A stretch of 41,122 nt of DNA from contig JAJDIC010000011.1 in the NCBI GenBank assembly GCA_030266525.1, positions 1 through 41,122 on the forward strand, given 5' to 3'. Shown here piece by piece: positions 29,539-38,077 of this stretch. Position numbers and translations under genes: made by a program. A model generated the notes under the pieces. The model made no database searches. It was not told the DNA's origin and worked only from the letters and a program-made list of their open reading frames with translations. Within the stretch, counting starts at the first letter, position 1; the number at the start of each line of letters is the position of its first letter. This DNA is from Desulfovibrio sp. OttesenSCG-928-G15 (GTDB lineage: Bacteria > Desulfobacterota > Desulfovibrionia > Desulfovibrionales > Desulfovibrionaceae).

Positions 29539-30237
29539 CTATGCGCTCTTTCGGGCTTTGCCGCTATGCCGTTTTTTGGCGGTGCGAAGCGAACAAATAA
29601 GACGTGCGGTGTTTAATCCTGCCTTGGTCAATTCAGGGTCATCAGAAAACAAGTTCAATACACCCATGCAGGACGCTTCTGCTGAGGTTGCCAACAAAAG
29701 ATTGTCCAGTGCGCAATTTGTGTTATTTCGGTCTGCGAACAGAATCACGCACCCCTTTGGGATTGGGCCAAAGGCATCTTCCCAAACAAGATGGTGCTTG
29801 AAGCGCCTCACCTTCGGGTGGGCGACCTTTACTTGGATACCGCGCTTGCGTACATACTCGGTCCCGATAGGCACCTGAACACAAAGTCCATTCCCCCCGT
29901 AGCCTCGTCTACTGCACAAATGCTGAATCTGTTTCGGGGTTAAACATGCATTAAATTTTGTATTAAACATTTCTGCAAGAGTAGCGTATGGTGTCCCTTT
30001 AACGTTGTTACGCAAAAACAGATGTTCCTCTTCTGTCCAGTCCCTTAAAGAGGGCGGCCCCCCTAAATGGCCAGTTTTGCCAAGCCCCAGTGTGTAACAA
30101 CGTTTTTTAAGCGCCTCTGCTTGAAAGCTGGCATTAAATTTAGCGTTAAACCTTTCTGTAAGAGTCTTAAAGGGTGTTCCCTTGATATTTTCCCGCAAAA
30201 AGGCTTTCTCTTCTTCTGTCCAGGGGCGCAACCGCAT
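29539..30237 (-). CDS. HNH endonuclease with two tandem DNA-binding repeats
   Basis: 232 residues from ATG 30237, one base after the upstream stop, with GGAGAG ahead; the longer ORF start lies inside the neighbour. Residues about 6-36 (WTEEEKAFLRENIKGTPFKT) and 67-97 (WTEEEHLFLRNNVKGTPYAT) are a clear duplication of a Myb-like or SANT-like helix unit. Residues about 145-185 (FKHHLVWEDAFGPIPKGCVILFADRN, then CALDNLLL) form an HNH_3 nuclease core with the paired histidines. Lower GC than nearby genes suggests a mobile homing-type insertion in the early operon. Confidence 0.82.
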   Translation of the reverse strand: MRLRPWTEEEKAFLRENIKGTPFKTLTERFNAKFNASFQAEALKKRCYTLGLGKTGHLGGPPSLRDWTEEEHLFLRNNVKGTPYATLAEMFNTKFNACLTPKQIQHLCSRRGYGGNGLCVQVPIGTEYVRKRGIQVKVAHPKVRRFKHHLVWEDAFGPIPKGCVILFADRNNTNCALDNLLLATSAEASCMGVLNLFSDDPELTKAGLNTARLICSLRTAKKRHSGKARKSA

Positions 30238-30238
30238 A

Positions 30239-30469
30239 TTAACTCTCCAGCATCCTAGGCAGCTGATACCCTCTAGCAAAATCCTCTGTCGCAATCTGTG
30301 CTTGCAGGGCCAGCTTACCAGTGGCAATTACTTCTCTTGCCACAGTCGCAAGGGCTTCTGTCCGCTTAATTTCCGACAACAACGCATCACCTTGTAAGTC
30401 TTCATCGTTAAGGCGCTCCAAGGCCATAAAAAGGTGATCATTCAAGTCGCAAAGCCTGTTTTTAGCCAT
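30239..30469 (-). CDS. Small conserved early phage protein
   Basis: 76 residues from ATG 30469 with GGAGG nine bases upstream (a TTG five codons earlier is not used). MAKNRLCDLNDHLFMALERLNDEDLQGD, then a long helix ALATVAREVIATGKLALQAQI. I recall close relatives in many phages, often next to HNH genes, with no assigned function. Possibly a DNA-binding or replication accessory. Confidence 0.65.
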   Translation of the reverse strand: MAKNRLCDLNDHLFMALERLNDEDLQGDALLSEIKRTEALATVAREVIATGKLALQAQIATEDFARGYQLPRMLES

Positions 30470-30488
30470 CTTAATAACCTCCAACCCT

Positions 30489-30665
30489 TTAATTATCGTC
30501 TGGCGCGCGGCTTTCTTCCCCCGTCAGCCATGCAAGTATATCAATAATGCCTTCTGCGTAGCCGCTATCATAGTCATCACTGACAAAGTAATGGCGTTCA
30601 GGGTTACTCTCTTCGGCCCATTTTTTTACGCGCGCAATTTCGTAATCATCGCGTATAATTTTCAT
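30489..30665 (-). CDS. Small acidic early protein, unknown
   Basis: 58 residues; ATG 30665 overlaps the preceding stop (ATGA). MKIIRDDYEIARVKKWAEES, then SDDYDSGYAEGIIDILAWLTGEES. Highly acidic. No family recognised; acidic early proteins can mimic DNA, which is speculation here. Confidence 0.6.
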   Translation of the reverse strand: MKIIRDDYEIARVKKWAEESNPERHYFVSDDYDSGYAEGIIDILAWLTGEESRAPDDN

Positions 30666-31027
30666 CGTTTTTCCCTTTTGCCCCACGCCCGGCAAGCCTT
30701 CGCCAGCTTTTCAGCCTGGGCTTTAAGGCGGGCATGATCTTCTGGCGTCAATTCACCCATGCACTCGGCATCCGGCAGGGCGCGTCTATTTTCCCGCTCC
30801 CGCGCGGCGCAGTCCTCACACAATCCGTAAAGGTCTGCAACCGTAGGGAAATAACGGCTTTTACGTCTGTACTGTTTGCAGGCCTCGTCAAAAATGGCAT
30901 CATCAAAGGCCTCAAAATCCTCAAACCATGCACGGGCCAATACTGCCAACTCGGCGTTACTTAAGGGGTGCCGGTAGATTGTCGCCAACGTGCCCAAGGC
31001 TTGCGCTATCGCTGCCTGTGTTGCCAT
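30662..31027 (-). CDS. Replisome organiser-like protein (G39P-type helicase loader fold)
   Basis: 121 residues. The block LATIYRHPLSNAELAVLARAWFEDFEAFDDAIFDEACKQYRRKSRYFPTVADL resembles the N-terminal helical domain of phage G39P / helicase-loader proteins, which ends in the same FPT.AD motif. C-terminal part is charged (ERENRRALPD, HARLKAQAEKLAKACRAWGK). A role in bringing host replication machinery to transposing phage DNA is inferred. Overlaps the upstream gene by 71 bp in another frame. Confidence 0.6.
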   Translation of the reverse strand: MATQAAIAQALGTLATIYRHPLSNAELAVLARAWFEDFEAFDDAIFDEACKQYRRKSRYFPTVADLYGLCEDCAARERENRRALPDAECMGELTPEDHARLKAQAEKLAKACRAWGKREKR

Positions 31028-31472
31028 GCGCTAAATACTCCCCGGCCATAAGTGCCATTGCGGCCGCGTCTTCCATATCTCGGCGTTGTTTCTGCCAGCC
31101 CGTGCGCGGCTGGCTTGCACGGTTTTTCTTGGCCTCACGGGCCAGCCAGCCGTTAAAAAAGCGGTGGATACCCCGCGCCGTCTTTGCCCGGCCCGCGTTA
31201 TTACGGCTCCACAAATAGGCTTGCCGCAAGCATTCCATACAAAAATCTTGCCCGTAGGCTTTTACCCAATCTTGCCAATGGTCGGCCAACAAATAGGCAA
31301 CCAAAGACAACTCAGGGCTTTTAACCGGCAAAAAGTACAAAGACACATGCGCAGCCGGTGCCTGCCTTTGCGCATACAACGCATTGGCCAGCTCACGCGG
31401 GGCAACAATAGTGCCCGCTTCTTCCCGCATCCCCGGCACAGCCGGGAGAGTCTTTGTTATGTCTTTTTGCAT
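30957..31472 (-). CDS. Early phage protein of unknown function
   Basis: 171 residues from ATG 31472 (MQKDITKTLPAVPGMREEAG), with AAAGGT upstream; the 67-codon longer ORF would run into the previous gene. It has a helical core with VAYLLADHWQDWVKAYGQDFCMECLRQAYLWSRNNAGRAKTARGIHRFFNGWLAREAKKN, basic near the end, which looks like a DNA-binding bundle. No family recognised. Overlaps the G39P-like gene. Confidence 0.6.
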   Translation of the reverse strand: MQKDITKTLPAVPGMREEAGTIVAPRELANALYAQRQAPAAHVSLYFLPVKSPELSLVAYLLADHWQDWVKAYGQDFCMECLRQAYLWSRNNAGRAKTARGIHRFFNGWLAREAKKNRASQPRTGWQKQRRDMEDAAAMALMAGEYLAHGNTGSDSASLGHVGDNLPAPLK

Positions 31473-31525
31473 GGTGATACCTTTACCGTTTGGCTGCTCG
31501 TCAGTGCAGGCCGCCACGCCTACAG

Positions 31526-31545
31526 ACCGCCCGCGATTGGGCGGT
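31526..31545 (+). other. Hairpin in an 83-bp early-operon gap
   Basis: ACCGCCC (31526-31532) and GGGCGGT (31539-31545) with a six-base loop, followed by TTCGCTTTG on the plus strand. It lies upstream of the gene that starts at 31472 and could shape the polycistronic mRNA. Confidence 0.3.
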
Positions 31546-31555
31546 TTCGCTTTGT

Positions 31556-32254
31556 TTATGCACTCAAACTTTGCGCCGCTTTCGCCCCCTGAATAGGCGC
31601 GGAGAGAGATACGCCACGGCCTGCCTGCATGCCCGCCACAAAGTCTATGTCCCGCACATACCCAAAACGGCATGCGCCCGGTATTATGCTGTCCGGCATT
31701 GCTGCTTTCACTAGTGCCTCTTTCACCGGCACAAGAGCGCCTGGTGTTATCGGGGTGTCCTTTTTTTGTTGCGCAAGTTTGGTTTTGACTACCGCCAAAG
31801 CACCAAGCAAAAAAGACTCGCGTGCTATTTTACGCGATAGGCTTAAGCGTAGGCGGCTGCATGCCGGGCTACGCAAGTAAGATGACGCCAGCCGAAGCAA
31901 GGTTTTGTACAAATAACCATACGTCCAGCCGCAAACCTCGGCGTCTATACCGACACCAACAAAGACCGTCTGCCCGTCAGAGCGGTGGTAATACTCGCAA
32001 TCAAACGCTCCCGCTGTGCTTCCGGCCAAAGCATGCGCCCAATCTTCCAGGCGTTGGCGGGTTTTCTGGTGTACCTCCTGCGCCTTAAGCGGCTCGTCCT
32101 CAGTTTCGATATCTGACAAAGCCAAGTTATGCTTTGACAGCAATTCTTGCGCCTTGGCCGCTGCCGCTGCCGCCTCATGTTCGTTTGCGGATTTGGACAG
32201 TTGCAACAGTTTCATGATTTTTGCGACGATTGGGGATTTTGGATTACCCGGCAT
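31556..32254 (-). CDS. DUF2786 family early protein
   Basis: 232 residues from ATG 32254, with AGGTG ahead, three bases after the upstream stop. The N-terminal block IVAKIMKLLQLSKSANEHEAAAAAAKAQELLSKHNLALSDIE is the DUF2786 signature. The middle carries YYHRSDGQTVFVGVGIDAEVCGWTYGYLYKTLLRLA, and the C-terminus repeats of charged helix. The family is common in phages and mobile elements; its biochemical role is unknown. Confidence 0.75.
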   Translation of the reverse strand: MPGNPKSPIVAKIMKLLQLSKSANEHEAAAAAAKAQELLSKHNLALSDIETEDEPLKAQEVHQKTRQRLEDWAHALAGSTAGAFDCEYYHRSDGQTVFVGVGIDAEVCGWTYGYLYKTLLRLASSYLRSPACSRLRLSLSRKIARESFLLGALAVVKTKLAQQKKDTPITPGALVPVKEALVKAAMPDSIIPGACRFGYVRDIDFVAGMQAGRGVSLSAPIQGAKAAQSLSA

Positions 32255-32256
32255 AG

Positions 32257-32907
32257 CTACACCTTTGCAATATCCAGCGGTATAAGATCCCATCCGTCAA
32301 CGTTATTCCTTCTATATACCCGGACATACTCGCGCGTTGACCCTATACGCACCGCATTACTGATAATCCCCATGGCTTCCTGCCATTCCGGGTCCTCAAT
32401 TTTCAGGGATTTCAATCCCAGTACAGCCTTGGCTGATATACCGCCTGCGGGGTTGCGATTAAACGCCTTATTGACCACAGACTTCAACTGCACACAACTG
32501 CCTTCCATCCATTTTTCCAACAGCCCGTCAATCAATGTTTCGGCAAGCTCCAAATCGCTGTTCAACTCCAGCACGTCCGATTTATCCAGTGACACGCGGT
32601 ATGCACCGTTAAAGCTGGTGTATTGCAGATTGCCTTTTTTGCCGCCGCGCTTGATTCCGTGTTTCTCAGCCATAAGATTTTGGAAAGATTGTATTTCCTC
32701 AATCGCCTTAACCCGTATGGCTTTAAGTTCTGCTTGCGCGCCTTGGAAAATATTAACGATACCGCGTACAAGCTGGTCCTCTAGTAAATCCCGGTCGTGT
32801 ATGGTTTCCAACGGCACAAGGCGGTTTTGGCGGTCCCGCATGTGCGGCATACCGTTTACGTCTTCAACATCGGCCAGGGGCACAGTCTTTGTGATTTGCT
32901 CTTGCAT
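32257..32907 (-). CDS. DUF3164 family early phage protein
   Basis: 216 residues. DVNGMPHMRDRQNRLVPLETIHDRDLLEDQLVRGIV, LMAEKHGIKRGGKKGNLQYTSFNGAYRVSLD and ISAKAVLGLKSLKIEDPEWQEAMGII are the typical blocks of DUF3164, found in the early region of nearly all Mu-like phages. Function unproven. AGAGGGA lies upstream of the start. Confidence 0.85.
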   Translation of the reverse strand: MQEQITKTVPLADVEDVNGMPHMRDRQNRLVPLETIHDRDLLEDQLVRGIVNIFQGAQAELKAIRVKAIEEIQSFQNLMAEKHGIKRGGKKGNLQYTSFNGAYRVSLDKSDVLELNSDLELAETLIDGLLEKWMEGSCVQLKSVVNKAFNRNPAGGISAKAVLGLKSLKIEDPEWQEAMGIISNAVRIGSTREYVRVYRRNNVDGWDLIPLDIAKV

Positions 32908-32919
32908 TTTCGGTCCCTC

Positions 32920-33216
32920 TTAGTTTTGAGATGCTTGCAACAACACCGCTTCGGCTTCCGGGCCAAGGCCATGCTGTACGTTGTTAATATTTTCAGGGTC
33001 ACGCAGGCTTACAAGGCCTCCGGCCACATCTTCCAGTTTATTTACTGCCCGCATTTGGGCCATTATCTGCACAAGCGCCTTGCAGGCATCGGCCTTGTGT
33101 TCGCCCGGCATGTGGGTAATCAGGCAGGCCATGTTAGCTATGCCCTCATACAGGCCAAGGGAGGCCCTACCTAGGCCGTCTGGGTGTTTAATTTGCAAAG
33201 GTGGGTGTAAGCACAT
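32920..33216 (-). CDS. Small early protein, unknown
   Basis: 98 residues. Helical middle (GLYEGIANMACLITHMPGEHKADACKALVQIMAQMRAV), then a polar stretch and GPEAEAVLLQASQN. No family recognised. Encoded 12 bp upstream of the DUF3164 gene. Confidence 0.6.
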   Translation of the reverse strand: MCLHPPLQIKHPDGLGRASLGLYEGIANMACLITHMPGEHKADACKALVQIMAQMRAVNKLEDVAGGLVSLRDPENINNVQHGLGPEAEAVLLQASQN

Positions 33217-33220
33217 CTTG

Positions 33221-33538
33221 CTATCCTCGCTTGTTAACGTTGTGTACGCACTCCCGGCAGGCGCGCCATAAACGGAGCGCAGCCGGGCTTGCCGTGGGTA
33301 TCGATTTGTTGCAGTTGGTAGCGCATTCCTCCGGGGTTACATCCCGGTCCAGATGCGGGCATACGTGGCTGTGTGCCCCGTATTGCTCCAACACTCTCTC
33401 TGCCATTTTTGCCGTGCCGCCAGGATATTTGCCGGACAACAGCAGGCTTATTGCCGTGCGGGATACGCCCAATGTCCGGGCGACCTCTGCCTTGCTTGTC
33501 TCGCCTGCGGCCTGCCGCAGCATGTCAAGCCATGCCAC
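33221..33538 (-). CDS. XRE-type helix-turn-helix protein with Cys-rich tail
   Basis: 105 residues. A Cro/CI-like helix-turn-helix is clear at about 12-36 (ETSKAEVARTLGVSRTAISLLLSGKYPGG). The C-terminal part has C59 and further Cys residues (HVCPHL, EECATNC, WRACRECVHN), which may bind metal. It overlaps the upstream gene by 14 bp. Probably a regulator within the early operon. Confidence 0.75.
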   Translation of the reverse strand: MAWLDMLRQAAGETSKAEVARTLGVSRTAISLLLSGKYPGGTAKMAERVLEQYGAHSHVCPHLDRDVTPEECATNCNKSIPTASPAALRLWRACRECVHNVNKRG

Positions 33539-34097
33539 TACGGCCCCCCGGTATCTTGTGGATTTCGCCGGTATTCGGGTCTGTCAACAGGCGCTTGGCT
33601 TTATTCCATGCGGGGGCAAGCGGGCCGGTGTTTTTCACCAACCGAAAACGCCGGGTAAACTTCGTGTCGCCGGGGCTTTTGCGGGCACTGTCCGCAGTGT
33701 AGCCAGCCCGGCGCAGGGCCAACAGCCAACTTGCCAGACTGTCAGACGCCGACTTGGCGTTAGATTCGTCACAATGCAGCGTTAAGATATCGTCAAGACT
33801 GACAAACTCACGGCGCTGCATGGTGCGCCAAGCTTTGTCGCGGAGCGTCACGTTTTGACGGCTCACAGCCCGTTCGGCGCATGGCCCGCCAAGCGGCAAG
33901 GCTATCTCACCGGCCAGGGCACGGCGGCCCTTGTCGGAGATTGAGTATACGCCCTCACCACGGCATACATACCCCTTGTCACACAGCCCTTTTAAGCAGC
34001 GGCGTATATTGGATGCCCCTACGGCAACAGCAATTTGCCGCGTAAGCTTCGGGCCGCTTTGCAATTCGGTGAGTATCGCTTCCGCAAAAGACGCCAC
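33525..34097 (-). CDS. Winged-helix early protein
   Basis: 190 residues, likely GTG start at 34097 just after the B stop. Residues about 5-60 (AILTELQSGPKLTRQIAVAVGASNIRRCLKGLCDKGYVCRGEGVYSISDKG) look like a winged helix. A second similar unit, about 85-150 (FVSLDDILTLHCDES, SLASWLLALRRAGYT), may follow. Such proteins are common next to B in Mu-like prophages. Function unknown, probably DNA binding. Confidence 0.65.
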   Translation of the reverse strand: MASFAEAILTELQSGPKLTRQIAVAVGASNIRRCLKGLCDKGYVCRGEGVYSISDKGRRALAGEIALPLGGPCAERAVSRQNVTLRDKAWRTMQRREFVSLDDILTLHCDESNAKSASDSLASWLLALRRAGYTADSARKSPGDTKFTRRFRLVKNTGPLAPAWNKAKRLLTDPNTGEIHKIPGGRSGMA

Positions 34098-34098
34098 G

Positions 34099-34836
34099 TT
34101 ACACCGCCTTTTTTACCGTGGTGTGCTTCTTGGCGTTCCAGTCGTAAGACAGCGCCACGCCCTGCATGTCTTTCACATCCACAGTGGCAAGGCCGTTCAT
34201 CTTTGCTGCCCGCTCTATGGATGCAATAATGTTAAGCACCTCGCGCATACGCCCGCTACACAGGCGATGTACTTCGGCGGCAAGGCCCGGCGTTATCACA
34301 ACTTCGGACAACTTTTGGCAGGCAAGGCTTACGTCTTCTTCGGACAGCGCCTTAAATTCGACTACGCGGGCAATGCGGGAGTGTATTTGCTTAAACTTTG
34401 CGATTTCCCGTAAAATCTTGTCCATGCCAATGCATACCGTTGTAATTTCGGCACGGTCTGTAATGTCGCGTATCTTTTCAAACACGGCGGCATTGCGGGT
34501 AAGGCAATGTTCTGCTTCGTCAATTACCAGCGGCTTTTGGCGGTCAATAACCACTTCCAGGCAGCGTTCAAACAGGGATTGCGCATGTCCTTTTGGGTCC
34601 ACGCCCAAAACCTTGCACAGTTCAACCAAAAAATACTTGGGTGTCCAATCCACGTTGGCGCGCAAAAAGATTGCATCGTTTTTGTCTACCCAATGCTCAA
34701 CGACATGGGTTTTCCCACGCCCCGGCGCGCCATAAACAAGCAATATACCGGCCTCGGCAGCGCCACGCGCCTCTGTGGCCTGTATGCCAGCAACAAACCG
34801 TTGGTAATTCTCCGTTGCAACAAACTGTTTAAGCAT
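34099..34836 (-). CDS. B: DNA transposition ATPase B (MuB-like)
   Basis: 245 residues, AAA+ fold. Walker A GAPGRGKT (about 36-43) and Walker B PLVIDEAEH (about 102-110, D106-E107) are intact, and sensor-like IGMDKILREI and the arginine-rich C-terminal region follow. MuB binds target DNA, delivers it to MuA and gives target immunity. GGAG lies ahead of the start. Shorter than Mu B (about 312), as in many Mu-like phages. Confidence 0.92.
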   Translation of the reverse strand: MLKQFVATENYQRFVAGIQATEARGAAEAGILLVYGAPGRGKTHVVEHWVDKNDAIFLRANVDWTPKYFLVELCKVLGVDPKGHAQSLFERCLEVVIDRQKPLVIDEAEHCLTRNAAVFEKIRDITDRAEITTVCIGMDKILREIAKFKQIHSRIARVVEFKALSEEDVSLACQKLSEVVITPGLAAEVHRLCSGRMREVLNIIASIERAAKMNGLATVDVKDMQGVALSYDWNAKKHTTVKKAV

Positions 34837-34848
34837 CAGGTTGACTCC

Positions 34849-37065
34849 CTATTTCTGTTCTGCGGTGGCATGTTGGGGCATGTAGGCAATGCCCTTATGT
34901 TCGTACATATCCGCGTATGCTTCGTACTCTTCCGTTGTGGCGTATTCAGCCAGCCAAGCCGCGTCACTGGCGGTTTGTTGGTCTTTGTGCGTCATAAGCC
35001 ACTCATACTTTTTGTAAGCGTCCATAAAGACCGGGCGGCGGTCGATTTTTGGGGTAAGGGGCTTGGCCGTGGTTTCGATTTCCACAGTATGGGAATCCGC
35101 CAACACAGGCTCTTTTTCCCTCACCGGTGCGGTAAAGGCGTCCGCAATGGTAAATGCAGGTTCAGATTCAGGCAGGGACAAAGTAGCGCCGGGGGCAATC
35201 TCCTGTGCCTTGCGCTCAAGTCGTATAAGCTGTGCCTTCTGGCGGTTTGCGCGGGCGGCTTCCAGGCGGGACGCCGGGAAATACGGAATTGTGTTGCCGT
35301 CAAGCTTTGCAACACAGATGCGCGGGCCGTGGATTTTGTGGATAAAGACCTTGCTTGAGTCCCAAATATCGTAACGGACTTCTACCCGCTCCCCGTGAAA
35401 CTCTTCCAGCGCAGCCGAATAATACTTGCCGTTATAAAACTCGATCATTCCGTTATGCGCTTTGCGCACCTCTGACGGCATCCACAAGTCCTCGCTTACA
35501 TCGGCAGTAACGCGCACAGGCTCCCACTTCCCCGACTCCTCAAACCGCCGCCAGTATTCGTCTGGCGACATATGGCGCAGTTTGCCTGTTTCAAGGTCGG
35601 TATGCTTGGGTAACGCCCTATGTGGTGTACTGTTGTATTCTTGCACACGCTCAAGCATGGTTTCGCAAAAGTCGGCCCAAGTAGGCAGCAACGGGGAAGA
35701 ACCATGCTTTTTGATTTGGGCGCGGGAAATTTTAAAAACCTTCTTCCCGGTATCAGGGTCCATATCCGCATGCATGCAGGACCTGAATTTCTTAGCGGCA
35801 GGCTCACAAATCGTCTGTACCGCACGTTCCATCAGGCCTTTCCCTTGCGGGCGTCCGGGTATGGAATGCGTGATTTCAATGCCCAAGCGGGTACACATGC
35901 CAACGCTTGGCCCGGCCAAAAAGGCGTTGCGGTAGCCGGGGCCGTTGTCCGTATAAAACATTGACGGTATGCCACCGTACAAACAGGCCATGCGCAAGGC
36001 ATCCAAAACCGTCATGGAGTTTTCAGCCCAACACAGAGACAGGCCCACGCAACGCCGCGTAGCAACGTCAACAATAAGCGTTACTTCTGGCTTAAACGGC
36101 CTGCCGTGCTGTGGATGTTGGATTTCAGCGTCAAAAGTAGTGCCGTCTGCCGTGTACACGTCTCCGGGATACAGGTCTTTCGTACTACGCAGCTTGTGGG
36201 CCTTAAGCTTCAACATGGCGTTGCCGGTAACGCGACCAGTTTGCGCAGCCTGCACAGCCATTTTATGCACAAACCGCTTAACGGCGTCATAAGACGGTGG
36301 GGCCTGTGTCGCGGCTGATATGACATATTCCGCGTAAAATTCGCTGTATGCCTGCTTTATAGATGGGCGTTGCGGGCGCTGGTAATACTTCAAAAACAGC
36401 GGTGCCCACACGGGGATACTCATGTCCGCTTGCCTGATACCGGGGGCAAGGCCGGGCATGCCCTTTTCTTTTAGCCCGCGCATCCACTTGTACAGGGGGT
36501 CACGGGACAACCCTGTCTTCTTGGTCCCTTGCCCAAATTTTGCGTTAGCGACAGGGACAAGCGCCTGCAAGTGTGGCGGCAAGGCCCCGTCTTTAGCGGC
36601 TTTTACAACTTCCTGCACGGCTGCTTCCTTGCCGTGCATGTCAGCAAGCACTTGTACATGCCGGACAATAGCAAGCCGCGCCTCGGCAATCTTACGCTGA
36701 TTGTCGGTATATCCCTCAAGACTCCCCCCTACAGGCTCCATTGCCCGTGGGCGGGTTTTTACAACGGGGAACACCGTTGCTGCATATTCAGGCGTAATTA
36801 CGGCAGGGGCGTTTTCTGTGGCAGCCGGTTCGGCTGGTATCTTTTTGGGTTCGGGCGCACCACAGCGCGCTAGCGCGATAAGCAACTCAGAGCGTGTCTG
36901 TGCGTCCATACTGGACACGAGCCAGACATACCCGCCGCCCTGCTCTGTTCTCCGGACGGACCGCCAATTTCTTTTGGCCGCCCGAGACCGGATAGCGCGC
37001 TCAGAAAGCCCCAATAGCGCAGCAAGATCTGCTGTGGAATATTGTTCAAGAGCACGATTAGCCAT
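34849..37065 (-). CDS. A: Phage transposase A (MuA-like, DDE)
   Basis: 738 residues. An N-terminal Mu-type DNA-binding domain (about 8-45, TADLAALLGLSERAIRSRAAKR, then NW) is followed by end-binding helices (about 120-290). The RNase H-like core holds D307 (YTADG), D373 (FYTDNG) and E413 (GLMERAVQ), the DDE triad with Mu-like spacing, and a beta-barrel plus C-terminal B-interacting tail ends it. It cuts and joins the phage ends in replicative transposition. Its start overlaps the Ner-like gene stop. Confidence 0.95.
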   Translation of the reverse strand: MANRALEQYSTADLAALLGLSERAIRSRAAKRNWRSVRRTEQGGGYVWLVSSMDAQTRSELLIALARCGAPEPKKIPAEPAATENAPAVITPEYAATVFPVVKTRPRAMEPVGGSLEGYTDNQRKIAEARLAIVRHVQVLADMHGKEAAVQEVVKAAKDGALPPHLQALVPVANAKFGQGTKKTGLSRDPLYKWMRGLKEKGMPGLAPGIRQADMSIPVWAPLFLKYYQRPQRPSIKQAYSEFYAEYVISAATQAPPSYDAVKRFVHKMAVQAAQTGRVTGNAMLKLKAHKLRSTKDLYPGDVYTADGTTFDAEIQHPQHGRPFKPEVTLIVDVATRRCVGLSLCWAENSMTVLDALRMACLYGGIPSMFYTDNGPGYRNAFLAGPSVGMCTRLGIEITHSIPGRPQGKGLMERAVQTICEPAAKKFRSCMHADMDPDTGKKVFKISRAQIKKHGSSPLLPTWADFCETMLERVQEYNSTPHRALPKHTDLETGKLRHMSPDEYWRRFEESGKWEPVRVTADVSEDLWMPSEVRKAHNGMIEFYNGKYYSAALEEFHGERVEVRYDIWDSSKVFIHKIHGPRICVAKLDGNTIPYFPASRLEAARANRQKAQLIRLERKAQEIAPGATLSLPESEPAFTIADAFTAPVREKEPVLADSHTVEIETTAKPLTPKIDRRPVFMDAYKKYEWLMTHKDQQTASDAAWLAEYATTEEYEAYADMYEHKGIAYMPQHATAEQK

Positions 37066-37348
37066 TCACCACCTCCTGAACACAACAATCCTTTACACCT
37101 TCAACGGAGACTCCACTTTTACGCGGATCAAAAAGGAGTTTTTCTGCCACGCCAAGCTTGCGCAAACCATCAAGCACTAAACCACTATGAGATTGCCCAT
37201 TTATAACCCGTGATACATTCTGTGGGGTACACCCTAACAAACGGGCTAGCCGCTTTCCGGTAAAGCCGCGCACTCCCATTTCATAATGTATCAAGTGTGC
37301 GACCTTAGCCCGCTTTGCCCCAAGTGATAGCCGTATTTCTTTCGTCAT
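37058..37348 (-). CDS. Ner-like early transcription regulator
   Basis: 96 residues. Helix-turn-helix at about 28-52 (FTGKRLARLLGCTPQNVSRVINGQSHS). In Mu, Ner lies just before A and shuts down the early and repressor promoters. The position and motif agree, though the protein is longer than Mu Ner (75 residues). Start overlaps the previous stop. Confidence 0.7.
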   Translation of the reverse strand: MTKEIRLSLGAKRAKVAHLIHYEMGVRGFTGKRLARLLGCTPQNVSRVINGQSHSGLVLDGLRKLGVAEKLLFDPRKSGVSVEGVKDCCVQEVVNG

Positions 37349-37803
37349 ACTTTGACCCTTGCTGTTTTTAACCGGGCTCGGGCGGCCTCGTATTCGGCCT
37401 GCGCCCTACCTAGTTCTAAGTATCGCACCTCTGCTTTTGGGATAACCGTTAGCCCCAGTCGCTCAAAAAGCGGGGATAAAGGGCTAAAGTCGCCAATCGC
37501 AATACAAAAACAAATAACAGCCTCAAAAGTAGGAGCATGACCTTTGCTAGACGCCTGCAACCACTTATCTAACTGCTCGGCTGTGATTTTCTTCCCACCG
37601 TTATTTGTAAGGGCTACCCCTTCACGCTCCGCGACACTATTCACTTCATCCACAAGCACCTTTCTACCGAGCTCAAACCCACGAGCGGCACGATTCATTT
37701 GCGCTCTAATATCGGGCATGAGGCCCGCAAGCCCAATATGCACAGAGGGGCTTGCGTTGGCTAACAGGCTTAAAAGGGATGCTTGTTTCACTTTGCGGTC
37801 CAT
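37345..37803 (-). CDS. First early-operon protein, unknown regulator
   Basis: 152 residues. KITAEQLDKWLQASSKGHAPTFEAVICFCIAIGDFSPLSPLFERLGL looks like a DNA-binding helix bundle. The N-terminal part (SVHIGLAGLMPDIRAQMNRAARG) resembles the opening of phage early regulators, and a Glu/Ala-rich coiled tail follows. It is the first gene left of the repressor control region and reads opposite to the repressor. It is not found in classical Mu. Function unknown. Confidence 0.65.
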   Translation of the reverse strand: MDRKVKQASLLSLLANASPSVHIGLAGLMPDIRAQMNRAARGFELGRKVLVDEVNSVAEREGVALTNNGGKKITAEQLDKWLQASSKGHAPTFEAVICFCIAIGDFSPLSPLFERLGLTVIPKAEVRYLELGRAQAEYEAARARLKTARVKV

Positions 37804-37928
37804 TTTTTAAGTATCTACCTTGGTTATGCGTCCACAAATACAGGCGCACATCCATTGACCGAGAAGAGCGGGGCGGTTAAGATTTACCTATGAATTGATT
37901 TATCAACCGTCCGTGAAATCAGTTTTAT

Positions 37929-38063
37929 ATATTTTAGCTAGAATATGCAAGCGAAAACTTATTTCCGACTTCTTATTTTAATATTTTAGCTAAATATATG
38001 TAAACTAACACTTTTTACGAATAGCTATTTATAAAAAGTGTTTCCGACTTCCATTTCCGACTT
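37929..38063. promoter_or_regulatory. Repressor/early operon control region with direct and inverted repeats
   Basis: Two copies of ATATTTTAGCTA (37929-37940, 37981-37992), three copies of TTTCCGACTT (37962-37971, 38041-38050, 38054-38063), and a dyad CACTTTTTA/TAAAAAGTG (38009-38017, 38032-38040). All lie in an AT-rich stretch between the divergent repressor and early genes. They are likely operators for the repressor and the Ner-like protein, with both promoters inside. Exact -35 and -10 elements are ambiguous. The rest of 37804-37928 holds no recognisable feature. Confidence 0.6.
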
Positions 38064-38077
38064 AGACCGGGGCCGTC

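Noticed and set aside
30489..30665. Anti-CRISPR or DNA-mimic call for the small acidic early protein
   Set aside because: Acidity alone is not evidence; no known family resemblance.
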